This document shows positions 9,098 to 18,242 of a stretch of DNA of 64,000 bases, one piece after another. Made by a program: the position numbers and the translations under genes. Each line of letters begins with the position of its first letter. The first letter of the stretch is position 1. The notes beneath the pieces are model-generated. The model saw nothing but the letters and a program-made list of their open reading frames with translations. It did no database searches and had not been told where the DNA came from. The DNA comes from Pseudomonas asplenii (lineage in GTDB: Bacteria; Pseudomonadota; Gammaproteobacteria; Pseudomonadales; Pseudomonadaceae): contig NZ_JSYZ01000003.1 of NCBI RefSeq assembly GCF_001293465.1, forward strand, positions 133,860 through 197,859, read 5' to 3'.

Positions 9098-9780
9098 TGG
9101 TCTTGCTCCTCTCATTTCTAATTTTTGTATTTCTGATTGGCTCGGGATCTACGCCCCTTTGGCGCCACAGATTTCGCGATTAGCGCCGGATCGTGACCGG
9201 TAAGTCAATCGGGACCCGCCTGCCTACGACTTTGGTCTAACCGCTGGTGTTTGGTCCGTGCAGAGTAATGACTTTGTCATAAACCCAAAAAGAATCATTT
9301 CGTCCTTTTTCAGACGATTCAGGAATATGGTGTTTGATCGAACGCCGCGCCAGGGGGTGTTATCGACCGCCGGGCTCATTCCTGAAAAGTATTTTTCTGC
9401 CTCTTTTTAGAACCCGGCGACTTGCGGAGGCGTCTCCGTACGTCATGGGCGATCAAAAAGGCGACGCAATCATGGCGAAACGCTGCCACTCTCGTCAATT
9501 TATTACAGCATTTGTCAGAACAAGATTGCCATGTACCTGTCACATTCCGACGTCCGGTCCGGAGCGTGACTTGTCGGACTGGCCCTCAACCATAGATCAC
9601 GAAACGCCGTGTCGCGAATCCGCTTGTCTCCACAGGGCGATATGACCCCGGTTTCCGGGGACATGACAGACATATTTCCTCTCATAAGCTAATGCAAATA
9701 AGTTATTTATTTTAAGATTCTTAGATCATTTAGTCTTCTCGACACGCCGAGTCCCGGTCATCCGTTGAGGAGCTTCTCCG
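9098..9780. other. Divergent porin-tauA intergenic region
   Basis: This 683-bp gap between two divergent genes has no convincing coding sequence; frames that stay open lack family-like content or ribosome-binding sites. AT content rises sharply in the last 100 bases before tauA. The region presumably carries both promoters and regulator sites, of which only the motif at 9713-9726 is listed. Confidence 0.6.
9713..9726 (+). promoter_or_regulatory. Motif TAAGATTCTTAGAT upstream of tauA, shared with ssuE
   Basis: TAAGATTCTTA is a perfect 11-base palindrome and the 14-mer matches the site upstream of ssuE at 12 positions. It ends 54 bases before the tauA ATG in an AT-rich tract. Binding by CysB or another sulfur regulator is a hypothesis. 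Confidence 0.35.
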
Positions 9781-10758
9781 ATGAAACCCAATTCCCCACT
9801 CCGCCTGCTGGCGGCACTGTCCCTGGCCGGGGCTAGCCTGTTCGCCCAGGCTGCCGACCTGACCGTGGCCTACCAGACCACCGTCGATCCGGCCAAGGTC
9901 GCCCAGGCCGACGGCACCTACGAAAAAGTCAGCCAGGCCAGGATCGACTGGCGCAAGTTCGACAATGGCGCCGACGTCATCTCGGCCATCGCCTCGGGCG
10001 ACGTGCAGATCGGCTACCTCGGCTCCAGCCCGCTGACTGCGGCCATCACCCGCAAGGTACCGGTGGAAACCTTCCTGATCGCCACCCAGATCGGCGCCGC
10101 CGAGGCCCTGGTGGCTCGCGACGGCTCCGGGATCAACTCGCCCCAGGACCTGGTCGGCAAGAAGGTCGCTGTGCCGTTCGTCTCCACCGGCCACTACAGC
10201 CTGCTGGCCGCGCTGAAACACTGGAACATCGATCCGGCGAAGGTGCAGGTCCTCAACCTCGCGCCGCCGGCGATCATCTCCGCCTGGAAGCGCGGCGATA
10301 TCGATGCCACCTACGTCTGGGACCCGGCCCTGGGCGTGGCCAAGGAAAACGGCAAGGTGCTGATCACCTCCGGCGAACTGGCGAAGCTCGGTGCACCGAC
10401 GTTCGATGCCTGGATCGTGCGCAAGGACTTTGCCGAGAAGCACCCGGAGATCGTCAAGGCATTCGCCAAAGTGACACTGGATGCCTACGCGCAATACCGA
10501 AAAGACCCACAGGCCTGGCTGGCTGACAAAGCGAACGTCGACAAGCTGGTCAAGCTCTCCGGCGCCAAGGCCAGTGACATTCCGCTGCTGCTGCAGGGCA
10601 ACGTCTACCCGCTGGCGGCTGACCAGGTCACCGTCCTCGGCAAGCCGACCGCCCAGGCGATCACCGACACCGCGACGTTCCTGAAAGAGCAGGGCAAGGT
10701 CGAGGCGGTCCTGCCGGACTACGCCCCCTACGTCAGCGCCAAATTCATCACCAACTGA
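9781..10758 (+). CDS. tauA: Taurine-binding periplasmic protein TauA
   Basis: The 325-residue solute-binding protein delivers taurine to TauBC. A Sec signal (SPLRLLAALSLAGASLFAQAA) is followed by DLTVAYQTTVDPAKVAQADG, typical of TauA. LGSSPLTAAITRKVPVETF and PPAIISAWKRGDIDATYVWDP are ligand-cleft segments conserved in the family. The ATG is preceded by TTGAGGAGC. As in SsuA, no Met other than the initiator and no Cys occur. It is the first gene of tauABCD. Confidence 0.95.
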   Translation: MKPNSPLRLLAALSLAGASLFAQAADLTVAYQTTVDPAKVAQADGTYEKVSQARIDWRKFDNGADVISAIASGDVQIGYLGSSPLTAAITRKVPVETFLIATQIGAAEALVARDGSGINSPQDLVGKKVAVPFVSTGHYSLLAALKHWNIDPAKVQVLNLAPPAIISAWKRGDIDATYVWDPALGVAKENGKVLITSGELAKLGAPTFDAWIVRKDFAEKHPEIVKAFAKVTLDAYAQYRKDPQAWLADKANVDKLVKLSGAKASDIPLLLQGNVYPLAADQVTVLGKPTAQAITDTATFLKEQGKVEAVLPDYAPYVSAKFITN

Positions 10759-10805
10759 TTCAACGGGCCTGATTGCCCGAGCCCAGGACTGAGGAGCCCA
10801 TCGCC

Positions 10806-11600
10806 ATGGCCTTGTTACAACTGGAGCGCATCAGCGCACAGTACCCCGGTGCGGCCGAGCCGGTGTTGTCGGATATTTCCCTCAGTCTGGGGCCCCAGCA
10901 GTTGCTGGTGGCCCTCGGGCCGTCGGGCAGCGGCAAGACTTCGCTGCTGAACCTGATCGCCGGGTTCGTCGAACCCAGCGCCGGGCGCATCACGCTCGAC
11001 GGTGTGCCGGTCAAGGGTCCGGGCGCCGAGCGCGGGGTGGTGTTCCAGGACGATGCCCTGCTGCCCTGGCAGGACGTGCTGGCCAATGTCGGCTTCGGCC
11101 TGGAACTGGCCGGTGTTCCTCGCCAACAGCGCGAAGCCCGTGCCCGGGAAATGCTCGCACTGGTCGACCTGGCGAACTTCGACTCGCGCCGTATCTGGCA
11201 ACTCTCCGGCGGCCAGAAACAACGTGTCGGCCTGGCCCGCGCCCTGGCGGCGGACCCGCGGGTGCTGCTGATGGACGAGCCGTTCGGCGCCCTCGATGCC
11301 TTCACCCGTGAACAGATGCAGGAGCTGTTGCTGCAAGTCTGGAAGCGTACCGCCAAGCCGGTGTTCCTGATTACCCACGATATTGAAGAGGCGGTGTTCC
11401 TTGCCACCGACCTGATCCTGCTGGCACCCGATCCGGGACGGGTGGTGGAACACCTGAAGCTGGATTTCGGCCAGCGCTACAGCGCCGGCGAATCCGCCCG
11501 CTCGATCAAGTCCGATCCGCGTTTTATCGAAACCCGTGAGCACGTGCTGGCCCGTGTGTTCTCCCAGCGCAGCGCCGCTTCGCGGCAGGAGTTCGTATGA
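10806..11600 (+). CDS. tauB: Taurine ABC transporter ATP-binding protein TauB
   Basis: This 264-residue ATPase drives taurine import. Walker A ([10 protein letters not shown]), Q-loop ([14 protein letters not shown]), signature ([16 protein letters not shown]), Walker B ([12 protein letters not shown]) and H-loop ([10 protein letters not shown]) are all intact. The ATG at 10806 is chosen over an in-frame start at 10773 because the family begins [15 protein letters not shown] and a GGAG ribosome-binding site (TGAGGAGCC) precedes it. It overlaps tauC by four bases. Confidence 0.95.
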   Translation: MALLQLERISAQYPGAAEPVLSDISLSLGPQQLLVALGPSGSGKTSLLNLIAGFVEPSAGRITLDGVPVKGPGAERGVVFQDDALLPWQDVLANVGFGLELAGVPRQQREARAREMLALVDLANFDSRRIWQLSGGQKQRVGLARALAADPRVLLMDEPFGALDAFTREQMQELLLQVWKRTAKPVFLITHDIEEAVFLATDLILLAPDPGRVVEHLKLDFGQRYSAGESARSIKSDPRFIETREHVLARVFSQRSAASRQEFV

Positions 11601-12427
11601 GCAGCTATGAATTGCCGGTGGCGGCCGCCACCAAACCGACCGTGCCTGCGGCACGGCGCAGCTTGAGTACACGCTGGATCAGCGTGCTGACCCTGCTGGG
11701 GCTGATTGCCCTGTGGTGGGCGGTCACCGCCTTCGGCGTGATCGAGCCATTGTTCCTGCCACCGCCGTCGGCGGTGCTGGAAAAGGGTTGGCTGCTGGTG
11801 ACCAAGGGCTATATGGATGCGACCCTCTGGCAGCACCTGGGTGCCAGCCTCGGCCGTATCGGCCTGGCGCTGGGGATTGCCGTGCTGACCGCCATCCCGG
11901 TGGGCATCGCGATCGGTCACAACCGGATCGCCCGCGGTATCCTCGACCCGCTGATCGAGTTCTACCGGCCGATCCCGCCGCTGGCCTACCTGCCGCTGAT
12001 CGTGATCTGGTGCGGTATCGGCGAGCTGTCGAAAGTGCTGCTGATCTACCTGGCGATCTTCGCCCCGATCGCCATCGCGACCGCCACCGGCGTGCGCACC
12101 GTCGACCCGGCCAAGCTGCGCGCGGCGCTGTCGCTGGGCGCGACCCGGGCACAGCTGATCCGTCACGTGATCCTGCCCAGCGCCCTGCCGGACATCCTCA
12201 CCGGTGTCCGCATCGGGCTGGGCGTCGGCTGGTCGACGCTGGTCGCCGCCGAGCTGATCGCGGCCACCAGCGGCCTGGGCTTCATGGTCCAGTCGGCGGC
12301 ACAGTTTTTGGTGACCGATGTGGTGGTGCTGGGGATCCTGGTGATTGCCCTGATCGCCTTCGCCATGGAGATGGGCCTGCGCGCCCTGCAACGCAAGCTG
12401 GTGCCGTGGCACGGCCAGGCTCACTGA
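11597..12427 (+). CDS. tauC: Taurine ABC transporter permease TauC
   Basis: The 276-residue inner-membrane permease has a cytoplasmic N-terminus of about 30 residues and then six hydrophobic segments beginning at [19 protein letters not shown]. The EAA loop is present as [21 protein letters not shown]. Its start overlaps the tauB stop, and tauD follows after 50 bases. Confidence 0.95.
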   Translation: MSSYELPVAAATKPTVPAARRSLSTRWISVLTLLGLIALWWAVTAFGVIEPLFLPPPSAVLEKGWLLVTKGYMDATLWQHLGASLGRIGLALGIAVLTAIPVGIAIGHNRIARGILDPLIEFYRPIPPLAYLPLIVIWCGIGELSKVLLIYLAIFAPIAIATATGVRTVDPAKLRAALSLGATRAQLIRHVILPSALPDILTGVRIGLGVGWSTLVAAELIAATSGLGFMVQSAAQFLVTDVVVLGILVIALIAFAMEMGLRALQRKLVPWHGQAH

Positions 12428-12477
12428 CAGACTTGATTTTGCCGAGCGCTCGGCGCGTATTTTGAAGAGAACCGACC

Positions 12478-13311
12478 ATGAGCCTGACCCTTACTCCCCT
12501 GAGCGCGGCCCTGGGTGCGCAGATCGATGGCATTGCCCTGAGCGAGCCGCTCAACCTCGAGCAGCGCGACGCCATCGAGCAGGCGCTGCTCAAGTACCAG
12601 GTGCTGTTCTTCCGCAACCAGCCGCTGAACCCGCAGCAACAGGCGGCGTTCGCGGCGAATTTCGGCGACCTGCATATTCATCCGATCTACCCGAACGTGC
12701 CGGAACAGCCGCAGGTGCTGGTCCTCGATACGGCGGTCACCGATGTGCGTGACAACGCCATCTGGCACACCGACGTGACCTTCCTGCCGACCCCGGCGCT
12801 CGGTGCGGTGCTGGCGGCCAAGCAGTTGCCGGCCTTTGGCGGCGACACCCTGTGGGCCAGCGGGATCGCTGCGTTCGAGGCCTTGTCGGCACCGTTGCAG
12901 CGGCTGCTGGACGGACTCACGGCTACGCACAATTTCATCAAGTCGTTCCCCGTCGAGCGCTTCGGCAGTACGCCGGAAGATCTGGCGCGCTGGGAGGAAA
13001 CCCGCCGGAACAATCCGCCGCTGTCCCATCCGGTGATTCGCACGCATCCGGTGAGCGGGCGCAAGGCGCTGTTCGTCAACGAGGGCTTCACCACCCGGAT
13101 CAATGAGCTGGAAGAGGCGGAGAGCGAAGCGATCCTCAAGCTGCTGTTCGCCCACGCGACGCGGCCGGAGTTCACCATCCGCTGGCGCTGGCAGGAGAAC
13201 GACGTGGCGTTCTGGGACAACCGCGTGACCCAGCACTACGCAGTGGATGACTACCGGCCGAACCGACGGGTGATGCACCGGGCGACCATCCTCGGTGACG
13301 CGCCGTTCTAG
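12478..13311 (+). CDS. tauD: Taurine dioxygenase TauD
   Basis: This 277-residue Fe(II)/2-oxoglutarate-dependent oxygenase converts taurine to sulfite and aminoacetaldehyde. The iron ligands His97 and Asp99 (WHTDVTF) and His253 (TQHYA) and the 2-oxoglutarate-binding Arg268 (MHRATI) are in place, each two positions earlier than in E. coli TauD. Only one internal Met and no Cys occur. It completes tauABCD; no terminator is obvious before the degenerate REP at 13386. Confidence 0.96.
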   Translation: MSLTLTPLSAALGAQIDGIALSEPLNLEQRDAIEQALLKYQVLFFRNQPLNPQQQAAFAANFGDLHIHPIYPNVPEQPQVLVLDTAVTDVRDNAIWHTDVTFLPTPALGAVLAAKQLPAFGGDTLWASGIAAFEALSAPLQRLLDGLTATHNFIKSFPVERFGSTPEDLARWEETRRNNPPLSHPVIRTHPVSGRKALFVNEGFTTRINELEEAESEAILKLLFAHATRPEFTIRWRWQENDVAFWDNRVTQHYAVDDYRPNRRVMHRATILGDAPF

Positions 13312-13385
13312 CACTCCTCAGGGAGCAGGCATTCTTGCCGTGGGAGCCAACTGTCTTTAGTGCGCCGCCGATGAGCGGTCAGACT

Positions 13386-13459
13386 GCCTGTGGGGGCGGT
13401 GGTGACGGTGCTGGCCTATTCGCGGATAAACCGGGGCGCCGGACCGCCGGCTCCCACAA
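13386..13459. repeat. Degenerate REP-like palindrome
   Basis: CTGTGGGGGCGG, a TATTCGCGGATAAACC core and CCGGCTCCCACAAG form a diverged REP relative with GGATAAA in place of GGCAAGC. A sibling lies at 14168-14263, so two REPs of this subtype flank the tetR gene. Confidence 0.6.
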
Positions 13460-13464
13460 GTTTT

Positions 13465-14103
13465 TCAGAGCGGGATGTCGCGCTTGGGCAGGTACGGCGG
13501 CAGGTACAGCCCCAGGTAGGCGTCGAACACCCGCATGCCTTCCTCGGCCATGCGCGGGGTGATCTGGTCGTGCAGTTGCATCGAGCGCGCATAGACCCGA
13601 TCGCCCAACTCCATCGCCAGGGCGAACACGTCGACATCCGTCGGCAGCGCCGGCAGTTCGAAGTGGCGGATGAACAGCTTGTGCATCAGGTCGCCCAGCT
13701 CGATATCGTGTTGGCGGTCGGCCTGGGTCACCTCGGTCAGGCCGTGCTGGGCGAGGATCAGTTGGCGGGCCGCCGCGTCTTCGCTGTAGATCACCATCAT
13801 CCGCTGTTCCACCAGCCGTGACAGGTCGCGCCAGCTGCTGAGGCTGGCGTGGTCGATCGGTGCCTGCAGGCAGGCGCGGAAGGCGGCGTGGACGTCGGCG
13901 GTGAGGGCTTCGAGCAGGGCCGGGACGCTGGCGAAGAAGTGGTAGACCGACGACGGCGGAATCTGCGCGCGCTCGGCGACGCTGTAGATCGACAGGTTGG
14001 CCACGCCCTCGGCGGCCAGCAGGTGGCGGGCGGCGTCGAGAATCGAATCGATCCGCGCCTGGCTGCGGGCACGGGGTTTGCGAGCGGTGGCGGGGCGGGG
14101 CAT
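13465..14103 (-). CDS. TetR-family transcriptional regulator
   Basis: This 212-residue regulator has an N-terminal helix-turn-helix at about residues 15-60 (RIDSILDAARHLLAAEGVANLSIYSVAERAQIPPSSVYHFF), preceded by a basic tail (ARKPRARSQ). The C-terminal ligand domain is not assignable. The ATG at 14103 fits the family; a longer frame runs upstream to 14268 but reads a REP. It converges on tauD. Control of tau genes is possible but unsupported by any operator seen. Confidence 0.88.
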   Translation of the reverse strand: MPRPATARKPRARSQARIDSILDAARHLLAAEGVANLSIYSVAERAQIPPSSVYHFFASVPALLEALTADVHAAFRACLQAPIDHASLSSWRDLSRLVEQRMMVIYSEDAAARQLILAQHGLTEVTQADRQHDIELGDLMHKLFIRHFELPALPTDVDVFALAMELGDRVYARSMQLHDQITPRMAEEGMRVFDAYLGLYLPPYLPKRDIPL

Positions 14104-14167
14104 GGCGTTCTCCGGCAAGGGCTGCGGGGATTGTACGCGAGGTCCTGTGCAGGCTGTGAGATCGCCA

Positions 14168-14263
14168 AAAGCTTCGCGGATAAATCCGGCTGCACAATGA
14201 TCGTGCTGAACGCAAACCCTGTGTACGGCGCAAGGCTGGGGCGGCGGATGTATCCGCGAAGAG
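14168..14263. repeat. REP-like inverted repeat
   Basis: AGCTTCGCGGATAAATCCGG and GGATGTATCCGCGAAGAGG are inverted copies of the GGATAAA-type REP core, about 60 bases apart. Confidence 0.6.
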
Positions 14264-14282
14264 GCCACCTCGATGCCCCCGT

Positions 14283-14320
14283 CAAAAAAAACGCCGCGGG
14301 CCCAGGGGCCGGCGGCGTTC
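14283..14320 (-). terminator. Rho-independent terminator of spuI
   Basis: On the minus strand AACGCCGCCGGCCCC folds back on GGGCCCGCGGCGTT and is followed by a run of T. It begins 23 bases after the spuI stop. Confidence 0.88.
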
Positions 14321-14342
14321 TTCCTTCTATTACCGCACCCGC

Positions 14343-15719
14343 TTAAACGGTATGCAGGTACCAGTTGTACTCGAGGTCGGAGATGGAGTGTTCGAACTCT
14401 TCCAGCTCGCTCTCCTTGCAGGCCACGAAGATGTCGATGTACTTCGGATCGATGTACCGGGCCATGATCTCACTGTCGTCCAGCTCGCGCAGGGCATCGC
14501 GCAGGTTGTTCGGCAGGCTCTGCTCGTTCTGTTCGTAGCTGTTGCCTTCGGTCGGTGCCGGTGGCTCGACCTGGTTGGTCAGGCCATGGTGTACGCCGGC
14601 CAGGACCGAGGCCATCAGCAGGTACGGGTTGGCGTCGGCTCCGGCCACGCGGTGTTCCAGGCGCACGGCGTCCGGCGAGCCGGTCGGCACGCGCAGGGCC
14701 ACGGTGCGGTTGTCCAGGCCCCAGCTCGGCGAGTTCGGTACGTAGAACTGCGCGCCGAAGCGGCGGTAGGAGTTGACGTTCGGGCAGAGGAAGGCCATCT
14801 GCGCGGGCAGGGTCTCGAGCACACCGCCGATCGCGTGACGCAGCGCGGCGTTCTGCTCGGGATCCTCGCTGGCAAAAATGTTCTTGCCGTCCTTGTCGAG
14901 TACCGAGATATGGACATGCAGTCCGTTGCCCGCCTGGCCCGGGTAGGGCTTGGCCATGAAGGTGGTGTCCATCTCATGGTCGTAGGCGATGTTCTTGATC
15001 AGGCGCTTGAGCAGGACCGCGTAGTCGCAGGCCTTGATCGGGTCGGCCACGTGGTGCAGGTTCACCTCGAACTGCGCCGGGGCGCTTTCCTTGACGATGG
15101 CGTCGGCCGGGATCCCTTGCTCCTTGGCACCTTCGAGGATGTCCTGGAGGCAGTCGACGTATTCATCGAGGTCGTCGATCAGGTAGACCTGTGTCGAGTG
15201 CGGGCGTTTGCCGGAGATCGGCGAGCGGGGAGGTTGTGGGCGGCCATTCACGTTCTCCTGGTCGATCAGGTAGAACTCGAGTTCGAAGGCGGCGCAGATG
15301 GTCAGACCGAGGTCGTCAAACTTGCTTACAACTTGGCGGAGCACTTCACGAGGATCGGCGAAGAAAGGTTCGCCTTCGAGTTCGTGCATGGTCATCAACA
15401 GTTGCGCGGTGGGTCGCTTTTGCCAGGGCTCGTTGCTCAGGGTGCCGGGAATCGGGTAACAGATCCGGTCGGCGTCGCCGATGTCCAGGCCCAGGCCGGT
15501 GCTTTCCACCGTCGAGCCGTTGATGTCCAGGGCAAAAAGTGAGGCCGGCAGGTTGATGCCTTTCTCGTAAACCTTGTGGAGGCTGGTGCGTTCGATGCGC
15601 TTGCCTCGCACCACACCATTCATATCCGCAATCAGAAGGTCAACGTACAGAACCTCAGGATGTTCCTTAAGGAACACGTTCGCTTCGTTAAGCTGAACGG
15701 CACGCGGGGGTACCGACAT
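14343..15719 (-). CDS. spuI: Glutamine-synthetase-like gamma-glutamylpolyamine synthetase SpuI
   Basis: This 458-residue GS-fold enzyme is predicted to ligate glutamate to polyamines such as putrescine, the entry step of the gamma-glutamyl route. GS features include DMNGVVRGKRI near residue 33, FELEFYLID, the glutamate-binding NGLHVHIS and the ATP/metal region PNVNSYRR. It is transcribed away from spuABCDEFGH, exactly as spuI in P. aeruginosa. It is a distant paralogue of SpuB. The start at 15719 fits family length. Confidence 0.93.
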   Translation of the reverse strand: MSVPPRAVQLNEANVFLKEHPEVLYVDLLIADMNGVVRGKRIERTSLHKVYEKGINLPASLFALDINGSTVESTGLGLDIGDADRICYPIPGTLSNEPWQKRPTAQLLMTMHELEGEPFFADPREVLRQVVSKFDDLGLTICAAFELEFYLIDQENVNGRPQPPRSPISGKRPHSTQVYLIDDLDEYVDCLQDILEGAKEQGIPADAIVKESAPAQFEVNLHHVADPIKACDYAVLLKRLIKNIAYDHEMDTTFMAKPYPGQAGNGLHVHISVLDKDGKNIFASEDPEQNAALRHAIGGVLETLPAQMAFLCPNVNSYRRFGAQFYVPNSPSWGLDNRTVALRVPTGSPDAVRLEHRVAGADANPYLLMASVLAGVHHGLTNQVEPPAPTEGNSYEQNEQSLPNNLRDALRELDDSEIMARYIDPKYIDIFVACKESELEEFEHSISDLEYNWYLHTV

Positions 15720-15741
15720 GATGCAACACCTTTGTTGTTAA

Positions 15742-15767
15742 AAATATCAATCATTGATCTTTTCTGG
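15742..15767. promoter_or_regulatory. AATATCAATCATTGAT element in the spuI-spuA intergenic region
   Basis: AAATATCAATCATTGATCTTTTCTGG contains the palindrome ATCAATCATTGAT. A related sequence (AAATATCAATCAAAG...CTTTTGCTGG) lies before spuE at 20957-20985. It may be an operator for a polyamine regulator such as PauR, but that is a guess based on position and repetition only. Confidence 0.3.
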
Positions 15768-15997
15768 TTTCAGTCAACCCGAACGGCATGCCGAAGTCAA
15801 GCGAGGCAATTTCTGCCCTGAAAAAGCGCCCGAGTGGCTTTTTTGGGGCATTTTGGGGCGTTTTTTTCCCGCTGACTCCCGTGGGCACCGCAGGCTTGAG
15901 CGGGCCGTGTTGTATTTTTTACGGGGGTGTTGTGTAAAAAAATGAACAAGGCTAAGCTCGATTAAAACCCATAACAGCAATAATACCGGGGTGTTTC

Positions 15998-16786
15998 ATG
16001 TCTCGCCTGCCGTTGATCGGCGTCACCGCCTGCTCTAAACAGGTGGGTTTGCATGGTTATCACATCAGTGGTGACAAGTATGTCCGCGCAGTCGCAAGCG
16101 CTGCCCAGGGCTTGCCGCTGATCATCCCCTCGCTGGCGGAACTGCTTGAACCGTCCGATATTCTGGACAGCCTCGACGGCCTTCTTTTTACCGGCTCTCC
16201 CTCCAACGTCGAACCGCATTTGTACGGTGGCCCGGCCAGCGAGCCAGGCACTGCTCATGATTCTGCACGCGACCGCACCACCCTGCCGCTGATCCGTGCC
16301 GCCGTGGCGGCCGGCGTGCCGGTGCTCGGCATCTGCCGCGGTTTCCAGGAGATGAATGTGGCGTTCGGCGGCAGCCTGCACCAGAAGGTTCATGAAGTGG
16401 GAACCTTTATCGATCATCGTGAAGACGAGAGCCAGCCGCTGGAGGTCCAGTACGGCCCCGCGCACCCGGTGCGGGTGGAGCCCGGTGGGGTCCTGGCGGG
16501 GCTCGGGTTGCCGGCGGAGTTCGCGGTCAACTCGATTCACGGCCAGGGCATCGACCGCCTGGCCGCTGGCCTGCGGATCGAGGCCCGGGCCCCGGACGGC
16601 CTGATCGAGGCGGTCTCGGTGATTGGCGGCAAGGCTTTTGCTAACGCCTTTGCATTAGGTGTGCAATGGCATCCGGAATGGCAGGTCGAAAGCAATCCGG
16701 TCTACCTCGCCATTTTCCAGGCGTTCGGCGAGGCCTGCCGAAAACGGGCAAAACAACGCGACACTGATGCTTTAACGAGCGCCTGA
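15998..16786 (+). CDS. spuA: Class I amidotransferase-like gamma-glutamyl-GABA hydrolase SpuA
   Basis: This 262-residue enzyme likely hydrolyses gamma-glutamyl-gamma-aminobutyrate to GABA and glutamate (PuuD/PauD type). The triad is visible as Cys113 (GICRGFQEMN), His225 and Glu227 (GVQWHPEW). The ATG follows GGGGTGTTTC. It is first in spuABCDEFGH, divergent from spuI, with 41 bases before spuB. Confidence 0.92.
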   Translation: MSRLPLIGVTACSKQVGLHGYHISGDKYVRAVASAAQGLPLIIPSLAELLEPSDILDSLDGLLFTGSPSNVEPHLYGGPASEPGTAHDSARDRTTLPLIRAAVAAGVPVLGICRGFQEMNVAFGGSLHQKVHEVGTFIDHREDESQPLEVQYGPAHPVRVEPGGVLAGLGLPAEFAVNSIHGQGIDRLAAGLRIEARAPDGLIEAVSVIGGKAFANAFALGVQWHPEWQVESNPVYLAIFQAFGEACRKRAKQRDTDALTSA

Positions 16787-16827
16787 CTCCTATTATGTAG
16801 TTCAGGAAACCCAGCCCAGAGGCATTT

Positions 16828-18186
16828 ATGAGTAACAACCTCGACCAGCTCACCGATTGGTTGAAAGACCACAAGATCACAGAAGTCGAATGCATGATTG
16901 GCGACCTCACCGGCATCACCCGGGGCAAGATCTCGCCAACCAACAAGTTCATCGCCGAAAAGGGCATGCGTCTGCCTGAAAGTGTCCTGTTGCAGACCGT
17001 GACCGGCGACTACGTCGAAGACGACATCTATTACGAACTGCTGGACCCGGCCGACATCGACATGATCTGCCGCCCCGACGGCAACGCGGTGTACCTGGTG
17101 CCCTGGGCCATCGAGCCGACCGCGCAGGTGATCCACGACACCTACGACAAGCAGGGCAACCCGATCGAGCTGTCGCCGCGCAACGTGCTCAAGAAGGTCC
17201 TGAAGCTCTACGCCGACCGCGGCTGGCAGCCGATCGTCGCGCCGGAGATGGAGTTCTACCTGACCAAGCGCAGCGACGACCCGGACTATCCGCTGCAACC
17301 GCCGGTGGGCCGTTCCGGGCGCCCGGAGATCGGTCGCCAGTCGTTCTCCATCGAGGCCGCCAACGAATTCGATCCACTGTTCGAGGATGTCTACGACTGG
17401 TGCGAACTGCAGGAGCTGGACCTCGACACGCTGATCCACGAGGACGGCACGGCGCAGATGGAAATCAACTTCCGTCACGGCGATGCCCTGTCCCTGGCCG
17501 ACCAGATCCTGGTGTTCAAGCGCACCATGCGCGAGGCGGCGCTCAAGCACGACGTGGCGGCCACCTTCATGGCCAAGCCGATGACCGGCGAGCCGGGCAG
17601 CGCCATGCACCTGCACCAGAGCATCATCGACATCCAGACCGGCAAGAACATCTTCTCCAATGAGGATGGGACCAAGAGCGAGCTGTTCCTCAACCACATC
17701 GGCGGCCTGCAGAAGCTGATTCCCGAGCTGTTGCCGCTGTTCGCGCCGAACGTCAACTCGTTCCGCCGCTTCCTGCCGGACACCTCGGCGCCGGTGAACG
17801 TGGAGTGGGGCGAAGAGAACCGCACTGTCGGCCTGCGGGTACCGGATGCCGGCCCGCAGAACCGCCGGGTGGAAAATCGCCTGCCGGGCGCCGACGCCAA
17901 CCCTTACCTGGCGATCGCCGCCAGCCTGCTGTGCGGCTATATCGGCATGGTCGAAGGCATGACACCGAGCGCGCCGGTGGTCGGTCGTGGTTACGAGCGG
18001 CGCAACCTGCGCCTGCCGCTGACCATCGAGGACGCCCTGGAGCGCATGGAAAACAGCAAGACCATCGAGAAGTACCTGGGCAAGAAATTCATCACTGGCT
18101 ACGTCGCGGTAAAGCGGGCCGAGCATGAAAACTTCAAGCGTGTCATCAGTTCGTGGGAGCGGGAATTCCTGCTCTTCGCCGTCTGA
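16828..18186 (+). CDS. spuB: Glutamine-synthetase-like gamma-glutamylpolyamine synthetase SpuB
   Basis: The 452-residue GS-family ligase starts MSNNLDQLTDWLKDHKITEVE and carries GDLTGITRGKI, APEMEFYLT, GSAMHLHQSI and PNVNSFRRF in GS order. The catalytic-core motifs GADANPYLAIAASLLCG and ENRTVGLRVPD are intact. SpuB and SpuI are paralogues with probably different polyamine preferences. The ribosome-binding site is modest. Confidence 0.93.
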   Translation: MSNNLDQLTDWLKDHKITEVECMIGDLTGITRGKISPTNKFIAEKGMRLPESVLLQTVTGDYVEDDIYYELLDPADIDMICRPDGNAVYLVPWAIEPTAQVIHDTYDKQGNPIELSPRNVLKKVLKLYADRGWQPIVAPEMEFYLTKRSDDPDYPLQPPVGRSGRPEIGRQSFSIEAANEFDPLFEDVYDWCELQELDLDTLIHEDGTAQMEINFRHGDALSLADQILVFKRTMREAALKHDVAATFMAKPMTGEPGSAMHLHQSIIDIQTGKNIFSNEDGTKSELFLNHIGGLQKLIPELLPLFAPNVNSFRRFLPDTSAPVNVEWGEENRTVGLRVPDAGPQNRRVENRLPGADANPYLAIAASLLCGYIGMVEGMTPSAPVVGRGYERRNLRLPLTIEDALERMENSKTIEKYLGKKFITGYVAVKRAEHENFKRVISSWEREFLLFAV

Positions 18187-18242
18187 TGCAGCGGGCGCGG
18201 CGGGTATCTGGCCGCGCCTTCACTGGAATCTAGGAGATCCGT

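Noticed and set aside
9334..9645. 103-codon frame in the porin-tauA gap
   Set aside because: No plausible ribosome-binding site, mixed composition and no known family; it lies in what should be a promoter region.
13312..14263. Possible mobile island around the tetR gene because REPs flank it on both sides
   Set aside because: REPs flank many Pseudomonas genes; no integrase, target duplication or composition shift supports transfer.
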